Shown in pieces: positions 27,401 to 40,100 of a stretch of 64,000 nucleotides of DNA. Position 1 is the stretch's first letter; each line of letters begins with the position of its first letter. Below the pieces are notes generated by a model. It did no database searches. It worked only from the letters and a program-made list of their open reading frames with translations, and was not told where the DNA came from. Position numbers and translations under genes: made by a program. The stretch covers positions 140,134-204,133 of the forward strand of contig VZRG01001329.1 in the NCBI GenBank assembly GCA_013397435.1. Direction: 5' to 3'. The DNA comes from Erythrocercus mccallii. Its lineage: Eukaryota > Chordata > Aves > Passeriformes > Dicruridae.

Positions 27401-30400
27401 CAGTCATTGTGATTGTACAATCAATTGTATTGGATTCCTAGGTGAAGGGTGCAGTTTTTAATAAGTCCATCTCTTAAGGCTCGGTCTTTTATCTATTCCA
27501 CAGAATAACGCATCTGGCACTTTCCCTCACCCCCATCTCTGGGTAAGACTGTTAAAGGCTGTTGGAATGGAAGATATTTTAGTCTGTGATGTATACACCT
27601 GATCTCAATTAAATTAGTGGCTCACCTGCTGCCATTCACAGAAAGCCTGATGGTAGCCAGAGAAGGCCCCAATATTTGCACGGAAAACCAAGTGTGTGTG
27701 CAATATTTCTGGTTGCCCTACGAGTGAACTGTTGGCTGGTGTGTGATGAGCAGCAGTGCCAGTGGAAGAGAAAGGCCCCAGTTTGCACCCCAGAAATACA
27801 AGTGACAAGTACTACTGTAATTAAACAAGGTACTTACATAGCACTTATACACTGATATTTCCAAACTGGCATCCACAGGCACTTCCAATTCCTCTCATTT
27901 ATTATTGAGGCTCCTCACAGCAGTGTACGGATTCCTTCCACTTCCCCCTGTGCTTGCATTCGTCATATGCGTGACACCTTGGAACTGGTGTATGCATCCG
28001 TGATTTGTGCTGTGATTAACACATTATCAGCTTCCCGTTTCTTGTTAGCTAAAAATAGTCCTGGCTATCCCTGCTAGTCTGTCGCTCAGGTGATGGAGAT
28101 GGAGGCTGCAGGAACCTTCTGTAGCATTTGGCAGTCAGGTCCATCTCTCTCATACATTTCCCAAATCTTTCCTTGATCTCCTGGCATGGATAATGGTTCA
28201 GGGTTATTTTTTGATGTCTCTTGCTCAAAGAATTGGAAGAATTTCCAAAACCGACATTTCCATCCTACCTTTTCTTCCCTTTCTGATGCTTTCATGGACA
28301 CCAGCGATCTCTCTGTGTCCTTTTCCCTGCTTGCAGTGATGCCCACACAAGGCATGTGAGGCTCAGTCCTTTCTTTCTGCAATGCTGCCTATTGTGGTTG
28401 CACCACACAATTTTACAAACAAAACAGAAACACAAAAAATACTAAAAAAGTAAATGCACCAAAAAGAGTGTTTGTCATCTTGTATGACTCAAAAAGGCCC
28501 AACAATATTTTTCTGAAACTTTCCTGGGATATTCAACTGTAGGGCGTATGCAAGCAGAGGAAGGTTTTGGGAAGTAATGCATTTTGGTTTCAGGTTAAAT
28601 TTGTATTTTAATACACAGTCTGGAAACAGAATTTCAGGCTGGTGCAAATATGAGGAGATTAAAATATTAGAGATGAAATTAGCCTCAGAATTAAATTCTA
28701 CCTATGTGCATGTCTTTCCTTACCCCAGGCACTGCCTTACTGAAGCTTCAAAATCTTGAACTACTTGCAAAACAGAGCACTAGAGAGAAATGAATGCCTA
28801 TGGTACAGAAATATGAATTCCTGCCACTTCTGTTCCATGCTGTTTGCTGTCTCCAGAGTAAAAGCTTCTATTTCAGAGCTGTGTCAAGAACCATGAAGCG
28901 TTATAGCCTGACCAAGCATCGACCTAGCAAACTCCTAAACCCTGGAGATATGTCAGTGGAGAGATTGAATAAACTTTTAAAAATGCTGTCTCTAAACAGT
29001 GGCAACAGTAGCACAATTTTGTTACTCCTCAGGTTTTCTTCAATTTCTAATTTATTTTAACCTTGCATATTCTTTTTTTTAGCAACTTATGCATCTTATT
29101 TTAGTAATTTTGTGCCTTCATGAAGAATTTTATGCACTCCTTCACTTGTTAATCTTTCTAAACCTTCCAAAAAACTTTCATCCTTTGACTTTGTACTCCG
29201 TTGTCTTATCTACTGCATCCCAGAATCCCCCCCACATATTTCAGCAAGAAAAAACCCCCCACATTTGGACCCATTTCTGAAGGCTGTAGGAATAGCAACT
29301 GAGCATGAATAAATTAACCACCTAACTTGATAGTTTGACCACACACGTGAACATGATGCTAGGTGCCTATTTTTACATGTATGTAAAAAACCTTAATGTC
29401 TGTGAGCAGAATAGCTGCAGCTACTTCCACTTAATCTAGAAGTCACTGAATTCGAAATGTCAGATTTCTAGGATGCTTCAAAGGGAGGTGGTTACTGTTA
29501 AGTGTCTCAGCTGAGGTATCTTACTGCAATCCTAAAACTCTTTTCCCACTGTCTGTGGCTCAAATGTTGCCACGAATGTGTAGCAGGTGGCAGCCTAAAG
29601 TTTAACGTTCAGAGATTTTTAAGACTGTAAAAGATCATAGTTGCAGTGTGATCTGACTCTTTATACGTATGCAAAGTCTGCGGGATGGCATCTAGTTCAA
29701 TAACTAGATGAATTACAATGTCAGTTTTGGAAAAATGCTTTTAATCCTGATCTTGTTATTGAAAGCAAGGAGATGTGTTTTACACTGATATTCTGGGACA
29801 ATATCTGTCATTTGAAGTCTTGAACAAGGAAGGAGCAAGCTTGGCATTGCTGCAAACTGAGCCAGGGGAAGGTCCTCTGCCCCTGGCAGAGCTAGTGTGG
29901 GGAGACAATACACTTAGAAGGGAACGTGAGTTTTTCTGTATGCACAAAGTCTTCCCAGCCACTTGGCATTTGTTATAAATGTGTGTCTGAAAGCTGTTTC
30001 AGATGTTTCAGTCCCTTTTCTCCTCTTTGTCTTTAGGTTCAACCCTCATTTCCCCTTGTCAGTGCAGCATCCAGAACACTTGCAGGCACTCACTGGGAAG
30101 TGCGACTGTTAGTTTGTGCAATTGTACTTCTTTTTTTTTTTTTCTAGAAGGAACTTAATGCAACTTCCTAAAGCATACATTTAATCTGTGAGTGGGTATT
30201 GTACTTTATTTGTTATTTAAAGGAAGATGAATTAAGAATAATTACGCTTGACGTAAAAAGGGGTGTGATTTTAAACAGTTTTCCTGAGTTTGGGATGAGC
30301 CAGGTGCAGGTGTGTGTGACAGGGAAGGTAAATCCCAGGTTCTGGGGTAGATTTGAAAGGAGCATTATGTACAGAAAGTGCCTTGGAATTGTGCTTTTCT

Positions 30401-31544
30401 TCTGTTTGTGCTTCCTTTGGGACCTGGCTTGAAAAAATACGTAAGACCCTGAAAACTTTCAAATAAGGTTAAATGCATGTGATCTTATGCTCCAGGGATG
30501 AGTGGAATTAGTTGTGCAAGTAGGGGTTTTTTTCTTCCTTTTCTTTTACATTTTTACCTTGGTTTTTACTTCAGAATGCTTTGAGTTGTGGCCATGTGTG
30601 GGTGTATGTCATTGAACTACAGGGCTGTTTAAAGTCAGCATGCATTGTAGGTCTGTGGGCCATATCTACATTTAGAGTCAGTGCCACATGGCAGAGCTGG
30701 CTCCCACCAAGCAATCTGGCTGAATCTGATTAAACAATCCAGATATTTTTCACACCTTATATGTCCCTACCAGCTAGACAGGTTTATCGTATAGCAGTTC
30801 ACTAATGTCCCCAGGAAATCGCTTGCTACTGCTAAAACATATTTTGCATCCAACTTTAGCCTGTTGGGTTCAGCTTTGTCATGGAAATGAAATTTTTAAT
30901 AGCTAGTGAATGGGTTCCTCCATTCTCTGTTATCGAAAGTAACCATGATAACTTCATGTGGTAAAGCTTCACTTCGGGGATGGGAGAACAGGGCTCTTGA
31001 CATCTCTGACCAACAAAAGGCACCACAGGGCAGCATGTAGCACACAGGGAGAACAGGGAAACGGCTAATCCCAGCCAGATCCCATTGCAGAACATCTTAC
31101 TATCTGGCTAATCAGGATAAGTGCTGAAAAGCTCTGAGTGTTATGTCAGATTTATTTCACGATGAACAGGGAAGATCTCTTGATCCTCAAACACTTCAAG
31201 TAAAAGTTAAAAGGGGGGGGTGTGAGGTGCGGGGGAGGAGGCGGAAAAAAGATATTGCGCTTTTTTTCTTTTTTTTTCAAAGTGTGATGAACTGTTTTCT
31301 CCTCTAAGTGTTTTAAATAGCGGCAGTGTGAAAATTACATTTGCTTTGAATAATTGCTAGCGTTTTTCCCATTGCAGTCCTTCTATCTGGAAGCTTTGTA
31401 TCTAATATTGCTCTTGCCTAAAACTCGGAGGAGCAGTGTGAATGGAGCGGCAGGTCCATTTTTAAAACAAAAAATATTTTATAATATTTTATTTGCTCAA
31501 CAGTTCTACGCTGTGGCAACACAGGCTTACGCAGCAGTTTATAA
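18471..31544. other. Long non-coding stretch, no gene recognised
   Basis: About 13 kb without a supportable gene. Open frames of up to 144 codons (plus strand 18,815-19,249) and 135 codons (plus strand 21,398-21,805) occur, but they have no recognisable domain and are within chance range for this length and base composition. T-, G- and A-runs are scattered through it (e.g. 20,559-20,566 G; 24,571-24,583 T; 25,654-25,669 T; 27,139-27,150 A; 30,130-30,143 T). A homeodomain-word-rich segment lies at about 20,190-20,490. Confidence 0.5.
25654..25669. repeat. Poly-T run (16 T)
   Basis: Sixteen uninterrupted T. It could be the complement of a retroposed poly-A tail, but no target-site duplication or source gene body was seen beside it, so it is recorded only as a homopolymer. 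Confidence 0.85.
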
Positions 31545-32165
31545 GCGTAGGCCCTGGTCCAACAAAGGCTTATATCGCGTATGTTTAGCTTTATGCTGAC
31601 TCCAAAGGGAATATCATGTGTGATACAGACTTTAGGTAAGGCCCATTTCCTGCCCTGAGCAGCTTGCGAGTGAAGTAAGACAAGACCCAGAACAACCGTG
31701 CACGAGTAGGAGTCTTGAACAAGGAAAATATCCAGGGGAAAAACCCTACTTGGAGGGATTTTTAAAGAGGGAGGAGAAAAAAAAATGGATTTTTTGTGTT
31801 GTGGGTCAAGGGCAGCGAGAGGGAGTGCTCAAGGGTGGCAGGGAGACCTTGTGGGAGGACAAGGCAACGGCTGAAGGAGTGGAGGTTCTCTGAGGGGATG
31901 GGATGCAGCAGAGTAGCAGGCCTAGTGCGGTCTCTTGGTTTTATCTGTTGACTAAATAAAACTGGTTGACACTTCAGGGCATTCATTTTATTCAGTCTAA
32001 TGAATACTGTCAAATCCTGAGAACAGCTTATGGAATTCATACATAATTTTTTCACTGATGAAGAAACCGAGGCAGGGAGACTAATGATTTTCCCAAGGCC
32101 ACAGAAGGAACATCATAATTAAAAAAAAAAAAAATCTTTCTCAGGCTGGGGCTGAACCACTAATT
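31545..32165 (+). repeat. Ancient amniote interspersed repeat (MIR/L3-tail type), interrupted
   Basis: Starts with a 'taggccctggtccaacaaaggctta' block (about 31,547-31,571). Next comes 'cctgccctgagcagcttgcgagtgaagtaagacaagac' type sequence (about 31,651-31,688), matching the common 'ctgccccaaagagcttacaatctaaatagacaagac' repeat block. It ends with 'gatgaagaaaccgaggcagggagactaat' and 'cccaaggccacagaagg' (about 32,057-32,109), matching the usual 'gaaactgaggcacagagag...cccaaggtcacacagc' block. Same orientation throughout. The middle (31,700-32,040) is poorly matched and may hold a different sequence. Family name left open. Confidence 0.6.
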
Positions 32166-34199
32166 CATCTCTGAACAGAGGGTACTATTTACAGAGGTGC
32201 TGTACTCTCATTTTTAAGTGACTTAGGCACACCTAGGAGTTCATGTCATTGTAAGGCAATGCTATTCCTAAAAGGCTAGATCAAGTTTAAGAAAGAACTT
32301 TAGACTCCTAAAGGTACTGGAAAATATTATCTGATATCTGAAAAGAGTATTTGATAGGAAATTATAGACACTTTATATCAGATATAGCTGGGCTGGATTG
32401 TGCTCTGCTGAAGTCAAGCAGATCTGATCTGCTACAACTTGCTGAAAAAAACCCCCCAATTAATTCCCAGCTTTGCAATCAGCTCTATCTAGTGTCCTGC
32501 TTTACTACTTTGTCTTAGGAGCCATGATATCCAGGCTTGTCTTAGCATATAGTAGCACTTCCATTTTTTTCCTCCTCTACCCATCAGTTTGGAAATCAGG
32601 TTCTAGTTGGCACCATCATCCTCTTGTGTGGGTAACACTAGGAAAAATGATTGTTAACTGTAGATACTCTGTTTAGGGAAGCAGAATCTTTTCCCAAGGA
32701 TATGTATCACTTTCCAATTTAGTCATGTGCACACCCAAGCCTGTGCATGAACTGCATTTCTGTTGAATGATGCACACTCCCATTTCATTCAGGTGGAGCC
32801 CTGGTAATATCTAATAAATATCTGCTTCTAGCTATTTTGAAAAGTATGCTCTGAATCACCTGCTGTTCAGCAATACATCCAATATGTAAATAAATTCAGT
32901 TAAAACCACTGTATGGATAAGTATTCACAGGAGCTGCAAGCAGTATGCAGGATAAGTTGTTTGGAGAAAGCTTCTACCTGTTTGAGCAGAAAGGTTGGCT
33001 AGATGATTCACTCTCAGGTGACCGTGCCCTGCCCAAGTTACTGCAGGGTTTATTTTTCCCTAGGACAAAGTGCAGTGATGCAGGAGAAGAAGCTGCAGTA
33101 GAAGGGGTTTAGCAGAGGAAGACCTCTGGCCTGTGTTTGCATGAGCACCACTGCTAGTTTTAGCTAAAGGCTAGGGAAAGCACTTAGTCTTATCTGCAGC
33201 CCTGCATTCATTCCTGCCTTTACTTAGCTAAATCAGAAACATTACTTGGTTGCAACTTCACTCATAAATCTGTGGTTTTGAAGTGGGAATCAGGTACATT
33301 CAATTAGGAAAAGACATAGCATGCCTTGCTGCTTGTGTCCAGAGAAGGGACCACAGGATCTGCAGGTGAGATTTGGGACACCTGTGTATCTCTTGCATTT
33401 GGACATATGGGAGCTCTACCTGAACGAGCCCTTTGAAACCAGGCCCTAAGTGTTTGAGTGAAACCTTATGTTAAGAAAAGTCCTTGTGTAGTGTCCTTTG
33501 GGAAAGGGCTTAGTGTGCTCATTTGCATCTCTATACCCAGAATGCTTTTCCAGCTCATTGCTGTTTCATAGTCGCTCTGGTGTCAGTGCTACAGAGCAGC
33601 TGAAAATGGCTTGATGTGCTTCTGCATGCTGCTACTTTCCCTCTGGAGCAAAAGAAAGGATGTGTTTGTGAAAAGGGAGGTTGAAACAAAATGTCCCTAT
33701 CTTCCCCACTGCATGGGTACTCTCTTGGCCACCCAAACAACCAGGAAGTGCTGCTAAGAGGACAGATGCTGGTACTTAAAATCTTAAGCTGCCTGCAAAA
33801 TATCATCGCGCTTCCAGGCAAAGACGCAGCTGTGTGAAATTGTGAACCTTTAACGTGATCCCACCTCCCTGCCACAGACAGTTCGTGGCAGCTTGGAGAA
33901 GTGCTGAGGGTCTAGAGATGTAAAATCCTGACTCTTATGTCTGTTATAGGGAAGAAAATATGGTAGATTTTGCAATGAAACATCAAACATGGCAATTGCG
34001 AGTGAATCTGGTAATGTTAAAAGCTCTGGGGTCAGGTGTGAGAGCTACAAAGCATCCACTGTGCTGCAGAATGAGAGCTCAAATGGAAAAGAGCCTGATC
34101 AAGTGGTCATCAATTCCCTTCCCTGACAGGCAAGGGCTGTGCCCTGCAATGAATATTCTGGTTAAAGACGTATCCTTGAAGATTCAGCATGTAATGATT
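32166..34199. other. Non-coding stretch, no gene recognised
   Basis: No coding region or RNA gene supported. A six-A then six-C junction (32,446-32,457) and T-runs are the only simple tracts noted. Confidence 0.5.
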
Positions 34200-34290
34200 T
34201 GCAAGTTGTAGCCTGAGATAACTCAGAGGAAGTACTATATAAATGTCAAGCTACTCTTAATATACTGGTGGTGGTACTATACACTGGTGG
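34200..34290 (+). repeat. Possible MIR-type tail plus small tandem duplication
   Basis: 'agtactatataaatgtcaagctactcttaa' (about 34,231-34,260) resembles the usual end of MIR-type SINEs ('..ctatataaatg.taa.ttatta'). It is followed by an imperfect duplication of a 'tatac(ac)tggtggtgg' unit at 34,261-34,295. Both are weak by-eye calls. Confidence 0.4.
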
Positions 34291-34629
34291 TGGGTACTTT
34301 TTCAAGGAATTGTCACTGAAGTAAAATTAACATGCAAAAGATATGGCAAATCTACTAGCAAATTATGTAAATATTTTGCAAGGGGCAAACTTTCAGTGCC
34401 AGGCGTGAAAATTGGGTCACAATTCCCATTAACAATTACACAGCCTGCGTGCCTAATTTTCCAGGCACCATGCTGAAAATTCACCCCACGTTATGGAAGC
34501 AATTAATGGCTTAAAATTCTTTTTAGGCCAGTAAATGCGTAGAAGTGTTGATAGCCTTTTCTGTGTGGCATTTAATGAGCTATAATTTGATAACTAGATT
34601 AGATTGTTCTCTCATGATATCGACAAAGA

Positions 34630-34775
34630 TTTCTTTATATCATTATTATTGCTATTTAAATACTACAGCAATGCCAGATGCAGGGATCAGAGCCCTGTTG
34701 CGCTAGGTGCTGTACAAATATCTGTGAACATGTGGTCTCTTCTCTGAAGACAGATATAATAACTACTTTGCTATT
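34630..34775 (+). repeat. Ancient amniote interspersed repeat fragment
   Basis: 'atcattattattgctatttaaatac' followed by 'gcagggatcagagccctgttgcgctaggtgctgtacaaatatctgtgaac' (about 34,679-34,729) and 'ctcttctctgaag'. This matches the well-known block 'gatcagggccccattgtgctaggcgctgtacaaacacatag...agtccctgccc'. It belongs to the same family and strand as the element at 31,545-32,165. The match over 'ctaggtgctgtacaaat' is nearly exact. Confidence 0.75.
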
Positions 34776-35103
34776 CTGGTCTGCTTAGGCACCAGGGAAA
34801 TGCTGAAGGTTCCCACACAGTATGAATCTATTAAAAAGATAATCTGAAGCTATTTTGGTTTCTCATATAGAGGATTTTTTTTTCCTTTTCAATGCTTACA
34901 CATGACTTTCATTAGCATTAAATGTGTGTGGAGGAAGAGTTGCTCTTAACGTTTGTAGCTGGGTACCTATCCCTTTCATATCAGTTAAATCCCAGCGAAT
35001 ATAACTGTTTAGTAATTGTCTGGTATTTAATTAAAATACAATAACTCCTTTCCAGAGACGCCAGTTGTGAATCTGGTGGCCCAGTCATAAAGATGCTAAT
35101 TTA
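34776..35103. other. Non-coding, AT-rich, no gene recognised
   Basis: No gene or repeat supported. It ends in the POU-like palindrome cluster. Confidence 0.5.
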
Positions 35104-35132
35104 ATGAATATTCATAAATCATGAATATGCAT
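35104..35132. promoter_or_regulatory. Paired POU-dimer-like (MORE-like) palindromes
   Basis: ATGAATATTCAT (35,104-35,115) is a perfect 12-bp palindrome. Five bases later ATGAATATGCAT (35,121-35,132) differs at one base from the palindromic Oct-factor recognition element ATGCATATGCAT. 'gatgctaattt' lies just upstream (about 35,092-35,102). The sequences are seen directly; binding by a POU protein is inference. Confidence 0.35.
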
Positions 35133-35139
35133 AGAGTGT

Positions 35140-36420
35140 CAGGGATGTTCTTTTGTACCCTGCTGCTATGCCAGGTCTCGCTGGCACAGCAGACGGCACA
35201 TGTTGAAGGAGCTTTGCTCCTAGGGGAGAAGAGAAATATTCACGCTGGAGCAGGACGAGTGTCTGGGTGTAGCTCTGAGTGGAGGTGCTGGGAGGAGAGG
35301 CGATGGCTGGCGAGGAGCACATCCGACCCGCCAAGAGGGATGCGTGGTCTCGATGTGGCTACCAGGTGGTAGGATGCACTCCTTCTCAGGACTATGGATC
35401 CTTTTATAGCTGATACATGGCTCTGGCAGAGATGTTATGGTCAACCTTTGCAGTCACAGAGGTCACAGCCACCACTATTACCACCTGAGCAGAGCAAGTC
35501 TACTGGGATTCCCAATTATTCTTGCCCTGGGCAGGCTGTACATGCAGAAAAGGCACTGTAGGAAGCTGCCTTAAAGCACTTCAGCCTGCTGCAAATGGTA
35601 GGTATGACGTGCCCAAGACTGTGGGGCTGACTAGGGTTCATGGAGGGGAACTTCTCTTATCTAGGATGTTCCAGGTTGCTCCTTGTACTGGGATCTTTCC
35701 CCAGGGTTTCCAGGGATTTGGCATCCTCCTTGGTCAGTGACAGTGACCCTACTTGACAATGATGTTGTAGACAAATATTTCTTTCATTAACTTTGGGGTG
35801 TATAGGGAAATTTAGAGATACATCTCTTTATTAGTCAAAAGAAAAAAGAAAATAATTACAGAAAATTGTGTTTTATCCTGCCACTTGAGATACTGCAGAA
35901 CAAAGTCAGACAGACTCACAGACCTCACAGACTCCATGCTTTCCTTGTGACATGTTTTTAAAGAAACTGAGTGTTTAACCTAACGCTAGGAATCCCTAAT
36001 ATGCCGTCTAAGGAGCAGACAAGGGAGCCAGCCTTGCATTCGTTGCTTCTACAGTTGCCCCCAGAGTTCCAGGTTGATGGCTGAAATATGCTTGAATGCA
36101 AATGCTGTGAGCCCTTATGGTGCCTGTGTGATGCCAGTGAGGCGCTTTGCTGCAGCTTTGCGTTGTGAGGCGCGTACCTATGGGTGCGGAGCAAGCCCGC
36201 TTCTCACCCTGCCGCACACTGCTGGGATGCAGATTTGTTCTTGTGAAAAAATGTCAGTGCAGAGAGTTGAGCTGTTTGCTTTGGCAAAGTGTAGAGCGGG
36301 AGCAAGCAACCATCCCTCTGTCCGGGCTGAGATGTTGGAAAGTTTACGAAACCCGAGGAACAGCGGTGCTCTGAATACCCTGCTGCCTCTTCCCCGGGAC
36401 CACTGCAGCGCTGGGGCTTA
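35140..36420. other. CpG-richer patch, no gene recognised
   Basis: Compared with neighbouring DNA this 1.3-kb stretch has more G, C and CpG (e.g. 35,239-35,360 and 36,139-36,210). Several short overlapping open frames on both strands follow from the lower stop density. It is not dense enough to call a CpG island by eye. No splice-site-flanked exon or conserved domain was identified. Confidence 0.35.
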
Positions 36421-37029
36421 GCTTTGTGCAAGAGATCCTTGCAAACCCCCTACCAACCCTTCAAATGTGTTCGCAAAAACTGGCAGGGAAAGGAGAAGGG
36501 AAGAAGAGCTGCTGGTGCTATCCAAGAGAGCTCTGTTTTCTCTGTTAATTTATTTCAACTAATACACTTCTCTAATAGCTGCCGGCTCCAATCTTTGCTT
36601 ACATAAACGCTTATTTAAAGCTCTTACGATCAAATCATTCATCTGGACTCAAACTCGTTTCTAAATTTGTGCATGTAAATTTTATTCATGGGCCCAGCTG
36701 TGTTCATGCCGAATTTGCATTTGTGCATATGAATGTGTTGTTTTTTCCCTCTGTCAGCATACAACCACAGGCTGCAGCTGAAAATATGGACCTAGATTTC
36801 AAAAATTTTAATGACCATACACTGAAAGTTTTAGTTCCTTTCCCCGAGCTGGTAAACTTGTCTGCATAAGCCTTATCTTTATCCTTTGCTTTAGGGAGCT
36901 TGCTACTGCATGTGTCAGAAGACCTGCTTGCGCGTGGTGTTCAAATATAAAATGAGACTTTGTTTTGCCAATATGGGTATTGACATGAAAGGGCAATTAA
37001 CTTTTTGTTTTACTTTTTATGCAACTAAT
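36421..37029. other. Non-coding with octamer-like motif; possible conserved block
   Basis: Contains the octamer ATTTGCAT at 36,713-36,720 (reverse complement ATGCAAAT) followed by 'gcatatgaatg' (about 36,725-36,735). The segment about 36,560-36,740 is free of simple repeats and rich in homeodomain-like words. No gene seen. Confidence 0.3.
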
Positions 37030-37125
37030 CCCTTCCTTCCTTCCTTCCTTCCTTCCTTCCTTCCTTCCTTCCTTCCTTCCTTCCTTCCTTCCTTCCTTCC
37101 TTCCTTCCTTCCTTCCTTCCTTCCT
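37030..37125. repeat. (CCTT)n tetranucleotide microsatellite
   Basis: About 24 uninterrupted CCTT units (96 bp) running directly into the assembly gap, so the true length is unknown and likely longer. Open frames of Pro-Ser-Phe-Leu or Lys-Glu-Gly-Arg here are artefacts of the repeat. Confidence 0.98.
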
Positions 37126-37171
37126 NNNNNNNNNNNNNNNNNNNNNNNNNNNNNNNNNNNNNNNNNNNNNN
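37126..37171. other. Assembly gap (46 N)
   Basis: Forty-six unresolved bases at the right edge of the CCTT microsatellite. This is probably an assembly collapse in the repeat. Confidence 0.99.
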
Positions 37172-40100
37172 TCCCTCCTCAGTTTTCATACCAAAAGATT
37201 GTTTTGAGAAGAGCTGAAATTTATTTTGTTCATAGGGGTAGCAGGGCAAGATATCAGTGTACTGGAGGCTGGGAGGAAAAATACCTTTCTACCTCTGTAA
37301 ACAGTGTAAATAAATAAAATTCAGAGAAGGAAACATTAAATCAGTCTTGCAGAGCAATTTGGATATCTGATGTGTGCAGCATGAGTAACCTCACTTCATG
37401 TACTACCAGAAGTGCAAAGCTACAGTGGTGCTGCAGGTTCCCCACAACTGTTAATCAGAAGGGTCTTACAGGATTCTTTTCCTGATGCTTTGTGTAGAAG
37501 GTTGTGGTGAGCATTTGCCTTCTGCGTGCGCCACTCATTGTAATGCTCTTCCCATATTGTCTAAGAGTAGGAATCCAGTTCAATTGGGCTCTAGTAAAAA
37601 GTTTGTTAAATAAACTTGCTGTAATTTCTAAACTTTAAGTAGTTACAAATTTGTTAAAAATCAAGAACCTTTGCAATCTGCTGGGTACAAAAATACTGTA
37701 AATCAGTTTGAGGATACTAAAACTCACTCCAGTGCTTCTGAAATGAGTAAACTGAAAGGTAGCATAATCCTGAGTAGAGCCTGGAGTCAAGGGGATCCCA
37801 AGCACTTTGCATGTAAGGGCCCTTCTGAGAGATATTATTTTACATAAATTGCTTCTTTACCTTTTCATGTGGCATAGGCTATTTCGTTGGGGTTGGGGTT
37901 TAGGTAACAGAGAAGATTTTACGCTGGGAAATGCAGTTGTAAGTCACAAGTTCTTCTAGGTAAGTGAAGATGTTTATGCATCTTCAGTGCTTAAGTGCTG
38001 CACAGGAGCTGTAGTGAGTGAAAGGCACAAAGGCACTGGGAGTGAAAGGCACAAAGAGGTGAAGACCCCAGCATCATCTTTTGTTATCATTATAATTCTC
38101 TCCTCTAATGGGAAATGTTGGATACTCATCATTTTACCAGAACCTGGGGACTTTGGAAGGAAGTGAAGGAGGTACTTGCTGATCTTGTGAGAGTATGAGG
38201 GCATTTCACTTCCTTTGGCATCTGACAAGGCTGTGGGAGTTTTGGATGATGATGACCAGTAATGTCACATGCATGTGTTGGAAGCACACTTCCTCTCCAG
38301 TAGCTTTTGGAAAGCTTTTGCCAAAGTGGTTAAAATAGGGTTGAACAGTGGTTAAATAATAATTCTGGAAACAATCCTAATTCCATTTCTTTTACTGCTG
38401 AGACTGTTTGTGCAAGATAAGTGATTGTATCAGAAGTGTGATATAGGAAGCTGGGCAATTCCACACTTGAACAATGACTCTGCATTTGAGATGCAACCCT
38501 GCTTTTTTTTTTTTTTTCCTCTCTTTTCTTAGTGGTTTTGGTGTGGGGTTTTTTATGGCATGCTGAGCTGTAGCCTGTTTGTGCACTACTGACTTGACGG
38601 TAGTACAGAGCTGCGGTGTTCAGTGGTATTGCATGCAGGAAAGCATGAAGGGTGAAGTGAGAATTCCTTTTCATCACAATTTGCACTATGCTGAGGGTTG
38701 CAGAGCATCTGGGATATCCCCTACCTTGTGCTTTTGTGCCTTCATGATTTTGGATGAATGAGTTATTCCTTGAAATGATACCACTTATCTCTTCAGTGCA
38801 GCCTTTTTCAACAGGATAATGTCTCAGACCTATAACCTTTGCAGGCAACACACAAGTTGTCCTTAGTCACAGACATACTCTAAAATTTGTCAGTGTAACT
38901 AACTGAAGTTCTAAAATTTCATTATGAAAGCTTTAATAAAAAAAAATTCTAATGAGATGTATTTTACACAGACTGCTCATACCCTTTTGCTTAATAATCT
39001 AAAATAAAAGCATATTTAAGGAGGGCCTAATCACATATTTAATCAATGTTCTCAACTTAGATAAGAATTTCAATGGGATGTCTTCACCCAGAATATTCCC
39101 CTACTTCGATGAGGAACAAAAGATAATCTTCAGAAATCAACGTTTTCTGCTTTAGAATCCAGTAGTGCCTGTTTGAAGAAATAGTAGTTACAGAAGGGAA
39201 AATGACAGTCTCTTTAACATATACTTAAGTATGGTAAGTGCAACGATGAAAGCAGACATAAGGAGTGAGAAAGATATAAATGGAAAGATTAATGACAGCA
39301 TTAATTTATTTGCATCTATCATGGAGAAGTTATTTGCAACATAAAAAGTAGCAGTTTGTGAAAGGCACTGTAGTAACTTAATTCTCATCTGGGTATTAAA
39401 CTTAATACGTGTAATATTTCTACGGTTTCACCTGCCTCCCTTCCTTTTTTGTTCTCTGCCTTGGAATTTACAATGCCCTTTTGTGTTCTTATTCATGGGG
39501 TGGTGAGCAATGCTTTGACCTCTTTTGCACTTTAGACACGAAGCATGTGCGTTACCTTGTCTGGTGAGTACAGCCGTCTTTACGCTATTTAAAGGGGAGA
39601 AAAAAGTCATTTGTGCAAGCAGATAATGCAAATTATTTCTTGGGAAGTACTGCAGAACAGTGACTATGGGATATTTTCATTTATGTTGCAACTCCCTTTT
39701 CACTCAGTCTCCAGGCATGAGTTCACTTGTGTGCTCAAGGGTTGTGTTTCCTCCCCTGTAAGCCTGCCTGTGTGGTGAGCAAGGTCTGCATGTCACCTGG
39801 AGGGGCCACAGCCCCGTGGGTGCCCTTGGACCGCGGCAGCAGCTGCTGCCCTTTTTGCCACAGGATCCCTTTGCAGTTTCAGGTAGCAAACTTGTAGTAA
39901 GGATCAGTTCGATGCCAACTGACACAAAGAGGAAAACTGTTTCTTTGAAGCTGCGGGGGCTGGGCAGGAGGAGCAGAAGAGTTATTAGACTGACACAGAG
40001 TAATTGCCGGAAGCGGAATTTGGCCAAGCCTCGTGGTTCATGCTGGGAGCACCTTATGCAGTTTATATTACAGTTATAGATTTTTGTTGTGATATCGCTT

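Noticed and set aside
28086..28382. 98-codon minus-strand frame with charged, protein-like residues
   Set aside because: No family recognised, and no splice or promoter signals; not enough to call.
36910..37317. Open frames through the CCTT repeat (Pro-Ser-Phe-Leu or Lys-Glu-Gly-Arg repeats)
   Set aside because: Pure products of a tetranucleotide microsatellite and the N gap.
38330..38851. 173-codon minus-strand open frame, the longest in the window
   Set aside because: Contains a translated T-rich tract (Lys/Glu run), no domain or splice context, and a length possible by chance in 64 kb.
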